A stretch of 50,000 nt of DNA. Origin: Chromera velia. Lineage: Eukaryota > Sar > Chromeraceae. Positions within the stretch are counted from its first letter, which is position 1. The number at the start of each line of letters is the position of its first letter. The notes under the pieces were generated by a model. It saw only the letters and a program-made list of their open reading frames with translations. It did no database searches and was not told the DNA's origin. The stretch lies in assembly GCA_018398765.1 (NCBI GenBank), contig JAHBMJ010000984.1:52501-102500 (forward strand), in the 5' to 3' direction. A program made the translations under genes and the position numbers. Positions 42,564-50,000 of this stretch are shown piece by piece.

Positions 42564-44803
42564 GTAACATTTGTGCGGGAACCTAGATGCATGCCTGCCT
42601 CTCCAATCAAACAAAAGCGAAGCAGTTTTTTCTCTCCATATCCTTCAGGGCTGACGCCACGAAGGCGACGGAGTGCACGCAGACGCGGAACGCCGACTGG
42701 GACTCTTTGCAGTATAACCTGGTGACCACAAACGGATACTCAAACACCACAAACGCTGGTGGGCCTGTGAGCTTTCTTCCTTGGTCTTCCTTTCTTGCCC
42801 TTTCTCCTCTCCTTTTCATGTGCAACGCTCACACGATCCCAATCAATGATGCAAAGTCCTGAGAGAGAACTTCAAATTCGCACCTTGAGGGTTGGTGTTT
42901 GCAAAGCTACGAGCAATAGCTGGGAGCTTCGTGTTGCCTCACAAACCCTCATGGTATGACTTCTCCTCCTAATACTCACTGTATGCAGGCTCGGGTCTTC
43001 TTTTGAGCGAGCTGTACGTGACAGAGATCTACGAGTATGCGACCTGCCAAACGGCCTTTCCGTTCTCTTACCTGGACTGGGGCCAGGAGAGGATGTTCAG
43101 ACACCAGAAGGTGGAGTCGAAAGCCTCCAATTTGTGCACTCTGGCGGGCTGCAGCGCCTCCCAGTGTCTGGAGATCAAGAGCATTTGTGCAGACGGGACC
43201 AAGAACTACCTCCAATCTTTCACCTGTGTGGACCCCGTCTATTCAATCAAGGTGAGTGCTTAGGAAGAAAACGTACGTGCCAACCTTATCTAGGGTCTGG
43301 ATGGGTTCTGCTTGTGTACTCAATAAAGGTGAGTGGATGGGTTCTGCTTGTGGTGGGGGAAACACCTTCCAATGGTCATTTTGTTGGTTAACTTAGACCG
43401 CATTTGTGCACGTGCGTGCAGGTAACAAGTCAGCACTTAGGTTTTGGTCTTGCCCTAATTCTCTGTGGGCTTTTCACTCTTCTTGGGGTCCTTGTGACAG
43501 TCGTGTTTGAGGTGTTGGGAAGGTCTCCATTCCAGAAACACAGCGACATCGGACGGCTGAGGGAAGATCCCTCGAAGTTTGGAAAGAAGAAAACCGGAGT
43601 GGGGGAGGAGGGAGAGGGGAAGAAGGGAACAGCAGGCCAACACTCGGCCCCGCATTTGGCAGGGCAAATCGCAACCAGCAAAACTGCAGCTGCACAGAGA
43701 GAAGCGGAGGTAAGACCCGAGAGGGGGGGGGAGACTGGGTGCCTTTGTTGGTTTTGTCGATGTATATTGTCCTTTGTTTTATGTGCTGGTATTGCTTTTT
43801 TGAGCTTATTTTGTTTGTTTATTGCTGGATGGCCTGCTCATTGAATTGTGTGGTCCCTTCAAAAACCCCTTTCTGCATTCATTGCAAAGCCGAAAATCGA
43901 AAAGACGTTCCTAGACGCCCCGACGCATCTGTTTTCTCTCTCAACCTGGAAGCAGTAAATCACTGAAACACACGGGAAGAGGCTCATACAGTCTTTTTGC
44001 AGTCACTCAGCGAGTCGCAAGACGCTCTGCCTATCTGCTTGCCTCTCTGTGTGTTTTTGCTCGATCAGGTACGGAGACGCCAAGAGCTGTTGATGAGAGA
44101 GTTCGAGGCTGCCAGGGCTCAACCCGTTTCCGTAGGGGGCCCCTCAGGGTCCAACGCCCTTGCTGCGCGGTACGGTGTAGACGTCGGGGCCTCTCCCGGG
44201 GGTCTGCGCTCAGGGTCCCCGGGAGGTAATCTCTTTGGGGGCCTGCGGGGAGACACGCCGTTGGGAGCCGGGGCCCCTTCGTATGCGTCTCCCCTGCGTG
44301 TACAGCAGCCCTTTCATATGCAGGCACAGGCGCATGCACAGCAACCAGGGGGGATGTCGGGATGGGGGTATGGGCAGACTGTGCCGGGGCACTTTCAAGG
44401 AGGTGGGGGCCTTTCTCCAATGGGGCCACAGGGCCCCGGGCACCCGCATATAGCCTCTCCATACTCTCATTCCTCATCCCCCCAATTTCACTTACATGGG
44501 GGCAGAGGGGCCGCCCCCCCTCCCCAGGAGGCCCAAAGCGCCTTTTTCGCAGGGGTGCAGGGAGAACCACCTGGTGGGGGCATGAATGGAAGGAAGCCGG
44601 CATTTATATATGGCAGCCCGACAGCAGCAGCAGGCAGCGGTACTACTATGCAGGGGCCCCGGGGTCTTTCTGCGTCGGGGTGGCCTACCGGGGGCTTGTC
44701 GGAAGGGGGCAGTCCCGTCAGGCAAGCTCAGGGCCCCCCTCAGTCTTTGAATGTTGCAGCATCGCATAGCATGGTTGCAGAAGGACTAAAAAAGCTTTTT
44801 TGA
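42151..44803 (+). CDS. Two-TM protein with Cys-rich loop and GPQ-rich tail
   Basis: Exons 42151-42251, 42649-42758, 42989-43251, 43422-43709 and 44069-44803 join in phase (1497 nt, 498 residues). TM1 is at the N-terminus (LIGLLTLGSFIAIGLGFFIL). The loop of about 120 residues carries many Cys (ECTQTRNADWDSLQY, ASNLCTLAGCSASQCLEIKS, ICADGTKNYLQSFTCVD). TM2 is LGFGLALILCGLFTLLGVLV. A charged segment (GRLREDPSKFGKKKTGVGEE) and a tail of about 250 residues rich in Gly, Pro, Gln and Ser follow, ending VAEGLKKLF. The loop is probably outside and disulphide-bonded; the tail is probably cytoplasmic and disordered. ATG 42151 lies one base after an acceptor-like CCCTCCAG, so a 5' UTR intron is likely. 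No family is recognised. Confidence 0.78.
42523..42557 (+). repeat. (CA)n microsatellite in intron 1
   Basis: A CA repeat of about 34 bp, 90 bp before the acceptor at 42648. Confidence 0.85.
43240..43350 (+). repeat. Duplicated 5' splice site and GGATGGGTTCTGCTTGTG repeat
   Basis: GTCTATTCAATCAAGGTGAG at the real donor (about 43238-43257) is echoed as GTGTACTCAATAAAGGTGAG about 77 bp downstream. GGATGGGTTCTGCTTGTG occurs twice, at about 43297 and 43336. Confidence 0.75.
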
Positions 44804-45495
44804 TGCTGATTTTTTTATTATTGCCAAGCTATGCCGAAGTACGCCCTGCAGGATTGTATAGTATTATTATACAGTAAAATTTACTTTAGAAAGTGGGATG
44901 ATAATTTGATAAACTTGAATGCATGCATGGTATCATGATACTACCTAGGATACTGTTATCATCGATATGTTAGATTATGTCTAGCGATATATACTATTAT
45001 AAGATGCTCAAATTCCCTCATATCCAGATTTCTTTCTTTTTAAACTTTTTTTTTCATACGTACTATTTTTTAGATAAATAATTTATGATTTATTTCTTAA
45101 TTTCTAGCTTAATTCGATTGAATTGCTCAGTACTTGAATTCATCTTATTCTAGATCTCATTACTAAGTACAGGTTTAATTAATTAATATTATTCAACTTT
45201 ATGGTTTTTTTATTTTTCTTTGTATATAGATAAAACTTACTTTAAATTCGACTCGATTAACATCAATCTAGAAAGGCTCAATCGATCTAGTAAAAAAAAA
45301 TAGTAATTCAATCAATCAATTTGATTGGGAAAGTCTAGAATCAAGTTTAATACAGTCGTGAAGAATGATAGAACGAATTTTTTTCAACGAAAAACCCAAA
45401 TATGATTTCACATTAAAGACGCATTAATTGAATTTATATAACCTACTCAACTTTGTTATGGAGAAGTCTTGAGCTTCGAAGTTCATCAGTTTCGT
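44804..45495. other. AT-rich spacer between converging gene ends
   Basis: It has poly-T and TTAATTAATTAAT runs and no coding signal. It should hold the 3' UTRs of the genes ending at 44803 (plus) and 45496 (minus). Confidence 0.5.
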
Positions 45496-46956
45496 TCAAC
45501 GACGTTCATCTTCCCTACCTACTCCTTCTTCCTCTGTTTCGTTCTCCCCCCCAAGTCCCCCGTCTTCCTGCTGCCCCTGCACAGGGGCCAAACCCCGGAG
45601 GTATGCGAGCACAAGCGAATCCTGCGGCTGTACCTGCTCTGCAACGGCAAGAGCTGTGTCTCCATCACTGTCCACAACCCCCAAGTCAATCCCTCTGGAA
45701 ACCAAAAGCTGTGCAATGCGGAGCTTTTTCTCAAACAAAGTGTGCTCCGTCTCGTCCGAATCGTCTCTACAAGCCACGTAGTGCAAAGCAGTCAGGCCGT
45801 GATTGCACGTCACATGCATATTGACACCTTTCTCTAACAACAACTCAACAATAGAAAGCGACCCATTCCACGCCGCAAAGTGCAGCGCGGTGCGCCCATC
45901 CCTGTCACTTGCATTGATATCAGCCCCCCTGGAAATCAAAAGCTCTGCAATTTCTCTGTGGTCTCTAACCATCCCGTCAAAATGAAGCACAGTGTAATAC
46001 AGAGGGGTGTGTTCATCCTCCTCGGTCTCATTCGGCCTTGCACCGTGGTCCAACAGCAACTCCACCACGTCTTTGTGGCCTTTCCCGACCGCATTGAAAA
46101 GCGGAGTGCGACCGTCATTGGTTTTTGCGTGCACGTCAGCGCCATGTGAAAGCAAGAATCTGACCAGCTCCACCTGACCCTCTTGAGCGGCATAATACAG
46201 AGGGGTGACTCCCCTGTCTGTCGCTGCATCGGGTTCTGCACCGCTGCTGACGAGAAACTCAGCAATTTCAGGTTTGCCTTCTCTGCAGGCAATGTGAAGA
46301 GCCCTCTTTCCCCCTTCATTCCCCTCACCCTCCCGACGGACTTCAAGTCCGGCCCCCGCCCTCACAAGGATCTTCACCGCCTCTAAGCTGCCATAATCGA
46401 CAGCTCTCATCAACGCGGTTTCTTGCAGTGTTGTCTCCTGTTCCCCTTCTTCACCCTCTTCTTCTGGGTCGGGGGGCTGCGGAACTTCCACAGTACCGTC
46501 GACTGCGGCCCCGACCTTTAAGAGGAGTTCAAGATCGTCTCTCTTTTCCTTCTCCCCCGTCTCCATAAACTCATTCAGTGCCTCACGCAGCACCTCAGGT
46601 GCCACTACCTGAAAAGACCGGAGCACAAAATCGAAATCGTGGGGAAACAGGGGCTCGACGTCCATTCTGTAGTACAGGCTCATGAGCGTATTCAGCTCTA
46701 CCCTCACACCTTTCCTCATGTCATCGACTAGTTTTCTGAGCCGACCAAGAGAGGCAGACTCTGCTGGAAGTGGTGCAGAAAATGGGTCATCTTGTTGAGA
46801 GCCGTCTCTTGCGGGAAAATGTATAGTACCGAGGAGAGCGTCCATGCTCTGCACCAGGCCGACAACCTCCATCAGACTGTCAGTCAGGGTCTGCAGCCCT
46901 TGGCGGACAGGTGCAAGAGTGGCTGCGGATCGCTCCATTTTGTGTATTGAAAGCAA
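45496..46956 (-). CDS. Ankyrin-repeat protein
   Basis: A single-exon frame of 486 residues from ATG 46956; an internal start at 46938 (MERSAATLAPVRQG) gives 480. The N-terminal 170 residues are mostly helical (RKLVDDMRKGVRVELNTLMS) with no named domain. From about residue 185 there are seven ankyrin repeats and a partial eighth: TALMRAVDYGSLEAVKILV, ALHIACREGKPEIAEFLV, TPLYYAAQEGQVELVRFLL, TPLFNAVGKGHKDVVELLL, a longer one with TPLYYTVLHFDG, TALHFAAWNGSLSIVELLL, TALHYVACRDD with an insertion, and DTALAVAEQ. An acidic linker precedes them and an acidic tail (ETEEEGVGREDERR) follows. Ankyrin repeats bind other proteins; the partner cannot be told. It is divergent with the gene at 47534. Confidence 0.9.
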   Translation of the reverse strand: MLSIHKMERSAATLAPVRQGLQTLTDSLMEVVGLVQSMDALLGTIHFPARDGSQQDDPFSAPLPAESASLGRLRKLVDDMRKGVRVELNTLMSLYYRMDVEPLFPHDFDFVLRSFQVVAPEVLREALNEFMETGEKEKRDDLELLLKVGAAVDGTVEVPQPPDPEEEGEEGEQETTLQETALMRAVDYGSLEAVKILVRAGAGLEVRREGEGNEGGKRALHIACREGKPEIAEFLVSSGAEPDAATDRGVTPLYYAAQEGQVELVRFLLSHGADVHAKTNDGRTPLFNAVGKGHKDVVELLLDHGARPNETEEDEHTPLYYTVLHFDGMVRDHREIAELLISRGADINASDRDGRTALHFAAWNGSLSIVELLLEKGVNMHVTCNHGLTALHYVACRDDSDETEHTLFEKKLRIAQLLVSRGIDLGVVDSDGDTALAVAEQVQPQDSLVLAYLRGLAPVQGQQEDGGLGGENETEEEGVGREDERR

Positions 46957-47533
46957 ACAGACAGGTCAATTCGAACACGCGATATTCTTTGTCAAATGTC
47001 AAGGCGATCTGCGTGTGTCATACAAAGAAGATCATGAGGCCACGAAAATGAGAAACCACCGATTCCATACAGCCACTACACAAGGCAAGAACGGGGCTGC
47101 CTAGAAACTGTGGAATCACAGAAGTATATGTATACACGTTTGCGACCTGACATGACCTGACAGATCGATCCAGGCACTTCGCAATTAAGGAGACGGCTCC
47201 TCAAATTTCAGATCGATCGATCGAGCGTTAACTGCCGGCCCGCGCGGCGAGCGGCCCGCGCGCGGGGAGCGGCGGGGGCGCGCCGCCCTAACAGCGCCTG
47301 CAGGCCTAAAAAGTGAGCTAATGTGAGCTATAGTGCATGGAAGTGGAGAATTAATTGTTGCCAACTTGTCCACCACCCAACATCCACCCAACTTTCCCAT
47401 TTCTGCATGTCCACCACCTTGGCCAAAGTCTTTCTGACTCTTTCAGCCTCGCTCTCTCAAACTCGAGGCATCCTTTAGTCTCCTTCCTCGGTCCTCTGAA
47501 TGTTCCATTGATTTTGATCAAAGAGTCGCGACG
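46957..47533. promoter_or_regulatory. Divergent promoter with GC island and shared 14-mer
   Basis: A GC-rich island at 47230-47300 (GGCCCGCGCGGCGAGC, GCGGCCCGCGCGCGGGGAGC) lies between the ankyrin gene (minus) and the 47534 gene (plus). GCCCGCGCGCGGGG at 47254-47267 is the reverse complement of the 14-mer at 24218-24231. GATCGATCGATCGA lies just before the island. Confidence 0.55.
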
Positions 47534-49564
47534 ATGCCGGGAGCGTCAAGAAGGCCTTGTTCCGAAGCTGCTGAGTGCTGTTTCAAGGGGTGCGTCTTGG
47601 CTCCCATCGGAATCTTGAAGGGACTCCTTCTCGGAACTCCAAATGCTGTGGGTGCGACACTTGCTGTGACACTCATTTTTCTTCTATCTCTTCCACGGAC
47701 GATCTTTCTGGCAGTGAAGGTTGTTTGGTCCACTGCATATCTTGGTTCGAATTTGCGCTGTCTCCTTCTGCTGATCCTTCCGTTAGTGGTGGGCGTCATC
47801 ATGGTGGCAGTGCCCACGATTTCATTTCTGGTCTCCTTTTTCGGTTCGGTGTTCTTTATTGGGGCGACGGTGTTCACTAAGCATCCGCCGAGATCGCGAC
47901 CGGAAGCAGGTGGGACAACAGCAAGCGTCTTCAAGTCTACGTGGGATCTCGTATACAAGTATTTCAAGTGGCAATTGAGAGGTGGGGGGATCACGGAGGC
48001 TGCCAATGAGCTTTGTGGCATTCCAAGAGGGTGGGATGGACGCGTGTATGAGATTCCTTTCTGGAAACTGGCGGCTGGCTTTGGTGTGATTCTCTGGGGA
48101 CTGGTTTGCGGTGTGTTGGTGGTACCTTTCGTGACATTGATCAAGACCCCCTTATTCTTCTTCAGAGCGAATGAGCTTTACTGTAAGACCACCCCTCCGT
48201 TGTACTGTTGTTTGTTTTGGTTGTTGGGGTGGGCTCTGATGAACGTGGTTGCATTGCCAGTACTGATTGTGGTTGTGCCCCTGATAGCCATCTTGGCTCT
48301 GGGCCCATGCAGTGCGGCCGTTGCCCTGAAAGTAAATGATATGAGAGAGGGACTGCGGCACACGTGGAGGTTATTGAGGGAGTTTGATGAGAGAACAAAT
48401 GAACTAGTCAACTGTTGTGGTTTCAAGGGAAGCTGCCTCCCAAAGATTCCAGAGCATCCGAGGTTGCGTGAATCATATGATGATCTATCTCGGACTCCTC
48501 AGTATGCTGTCGAGGGAGGAGGGTTTGAGCGTGTGTGGGCGGGTTTCCTCCGAAGTGTGCGGTCTGATGCGGAGAATGCACTTGCGCGAAAGTGGGTGAA
48601 GGAGTCTGACGTGAGCGACTTGGAGCCCTTTTTGGCTGTGGGTCTTCCCGCACTGTCAATTTTTGAGGTTTTGCTTCGGTCTTCAGTAGAAAGACCGGGA
48701 GAACGAGAACTTGTTTGCCTTCTCAGAGAGCCCCCTCTTGGAAGCAAGGAAAGCAAAGACAGCGTGTCCCATTCAGAGTCAAATGAAACATCTTCGTCTG
48801 CTCCAGAGGAGATGGGAGACGAAGAGGACCGCCAACAGACTTCAACCCAAAGAGTATCCACTTCGAACGGATTTGACCTTGTGACGCGTAGTGAGAATGT
48901 TGGTGACGGTGTGGCAGTCACTGGGCAGCCTGACTCTGACTCAGAAGCCGACCTAGAGGTTGGCAGGGAAAGTGTTGGTGTCCTCGACGTGGTCTCTGAG
49001 AGTTCCCGTCCTCGTGATTCGATTTCGAACAGATTCTGGCCGAAGTTGATGAACGCGAAGGAGGCCTTGGAAGGTTTGCGTCTGACAAAGGAGGAAGAAG
49101 TTTGGTGTCGAGTGGAGCTCTTGGCAGGTGGGGCAGAGGAGGGGGAACGAACAGAGGCAGCAAAGACGGTGCTTCAGGGAGAGGGGAGGATCAGCGGTGC
49201 CCGCTTGCAATCGATCAAGCGCGGCCTGCTGTCACACATCACTGGTCTCGCTATCGACTGTTCGCGTCTCGCGAGGGCCCGAGAAGTGTACGAGGCTGCA
49301 AAGAGCTGTATTCCAAAGACTCCCGAGCCTGGGCCTGTAAAGAAGGGCATCCAGGCTGAGGCACTTCAAGAGACGGCTCCCAGCCACCTCTCTGAGGCGG
49401 GGAGAGTCTCGGGTGCCACTGGTGGTGTGAGTGGCGTTACGACAGATTTGGGATCCGGTCCCCAAGTTGGCCCAGAAAGCGACGCTGAGAGGGCAGTTAG
49501 CAACCTTTTGTGGCCGGAACAGCAGCTCTCGTCGAGGCCGTCCTTCAATGATCAGACGACTTGA
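47534..49564 (+). CDS. Membrane protein, plant At3g27390-like family
   Basis: A single-exon frame of 676 residues from ATG 47534 (MPGASRRPCSEAAECC). Hydrophobic segments are GATLAVTLIFLLSLPRTIFL, CLLLLILPLVVGVIMVAVP, SFLVSFFGSVFFIGATVF, KLAAGFGVILWGLVCGVLVV with PFVTLIKTP, and LLGWALMNVVALPVLIVVVP. The order GLLLGTP, VYEIPFWKL, VVPFVTLIKTPLFFFRANEL, then LREFDERTNELVNC followed by GSCLPKIPEHP matches my memory of the plant family of uncharacterised membrane proteins At3g27390, which has a similar REYDE...CFP/RP region. No reaction is known. After about residue 390 a Ser/Glu-rich disordered segment is inserted, then a helical part (RFWPKLMNAKEALEGLRLTK, RSIKRGLL-like, GLAIDCSRLARARE). ATG follows a pyrimidine-rich 5' region; no introns are needed. 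Confidence 0.8.
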   Translation: MPGASRRPCSEAAECCFKGCVLAPIGILKGLLLGTPNAVGATLAVTLIFLLSLPRTIFLAVKVVWSTAYLGSNLRCLLLLILPLVVGVIMVAVPTISFLVSFFGSVFFIGATVFTKHPPRSRPEAGGTTASVFKSTWDLVYKYFKWQLRGGGITEAANELCGIPRGWDGRVYEIPFWKLAAGFGVILWGLVCGVLVVPFVTLIKTPLFFFRANELYCKTTPPLYCCLFWLLGWALMNVVALPVLIVVVPLIAILALGPCSAAVALKVNDMREGLRHTWRLLREFDERTNELVNCCGFKGSCLPKIPEHPRLRESYDDLSRTPQYAVEGGGFERVWAGFLRSVRSDAENALARKWVKESDVSDLEPFLAVGLPALSIFEVLLRSSVERPGERELVCLLREPPLGSKESKDSVSHSESNETSSSAPEEMGDEEDRQQTSTQRVSTSNGFDLVTRSENVGDGVAVTGQPDSDSEADLEVGRESVGVLDVVSESSRPRDSISNRFWPKLMNAKEALEGLRLTKEEEVWCRVELLAGGAEEGERTEAAKTVLQGEGRISGARLQSIKRGLLSHITGLAIDCSRLARAREVYEAAKSCIPKTPEPGPVKKGIQAEALQETAPSHLSEAGRVSGATGGVSGVTTDLGSGPQVGPESDAERAVSNLLWPEQQLSSRPSFNDQTT

Positions 49565-50000
49565 GGCCGCAAAAAAAGAGGGTCGTTCGAGAGTGCACTA
49601 GCTAGAAGGCACGGCGGGGCTCGAACCCATAAGTCTCGTAAAGTCTCGTACTAGGTCCCGTGACTCACGTCATGACTGCACCCATGGCTGCATAACACTC
49701 TTCGACTCTTTTTCATTCATGCAAATATTAGCGAATACTGCATACAGATCTTTCGATGTGAGAGCCTGGTTCACATATGTTCACATAGTGATCCTCTTAC
49801 ACTGGAACTATAGTGTGTCACAATGAGAATTTCTAAAACCTTTTGTGTCACAATGATTTGTGAAACAATAATTATGATTTTAAGAACTTTTGACTGATTC
49901 AATTATATTATACTTATGTGTGATAAAATTAGTTGTAGATCGCGGCTTGACACGCGTTGAGGAGCGGCGTCATAGCCGCTGCACGGACTGCACGGGGTGG
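49565..50000. other. Spacer with a tRNA-like B box on the minus strand
   Basis: The minus-strand sequence at about 49635-49610 reads GGGTTCGAGCCCCGCCGTGC, a good TTCGANYCC box. A weak A-box-like TGGGTGCAGT lies about 55 bp upstream on that strand. No matching 5' acceptor arm was found, so it is more likely a tRNA-derived SINE end or a relic than a tRNA. The rest is AT-rich and without genes. Confidence 0.35.

Overview
The window is eukaryotic nuclear DNA from an intron-rich protist. Genes have many short exons, GT-AG introns that mostly end in TGCAG, and introns full of microsatellites. Coding DNA is fairly GC-rich and spacers are AT-rich. The protein mix (MORN repeats, ankyrin repeats, mucin-like Thr stalks, many membrane proteins) and TGCATGCA motifs near gene starts suggest a photosynthetic alveolate, most likely a chromerid such as Chromera velia. 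That assignment is inference; no marker gene here proves it.

Layout: 1-4480 holds a decayed coiled-coil membrane-protein gene with 63-bp repeats, then spacer. 5098-7389 (-) is U1 snRNP protein C. 8102-11838 (+) is a six-exon multipass membrane protein of unknown function. 11839-18950 is spacer with a few exon-like fragments that I could not assemble with confidence. 19509-23926 (-) is a CAP-domain protein with a Thr-rich stalk and a transmembrane segment. 24534-26090 (+) is a DUF2985-like membrane protein. 28441-29304 (+) is a small multipass membrane gene with an in-frame TAG. 29946-41240 (-) is a very large coiled-coil/MORN gene. 42151-44803 (+) is a two-TM protein with a Cys-rich loop and a Gly/Pro/Gln-rich tail. 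45496-46956 (-) is an ankyrin-repeat protein, and 47534-49564 (+) is a membrane protein of the plant At3g27390-like family.

The well-supported genes fall into four divergent (-/+) pairs around spacers of about 580-910 bp. Three of these spacers carry TGCATGCA sites, and two share one 14-base GC palindrome. The genes do not form an obvious pathway.

The most unusual features concern gene architecture. In the coiled-coil gene, 11 exons have lengths that are exact multiples of 21 nt (whole heptads), all in phase 0. Its MORN exons are about 200 nt each and all end in phase 2. Introns often begin GTCAGT (C at +3). One 3' splice site has been tandemly copied five times. Intron-exon models were made by eye, by joining splice sites so that reading phase is kept, so exon borders should be read as predictions.
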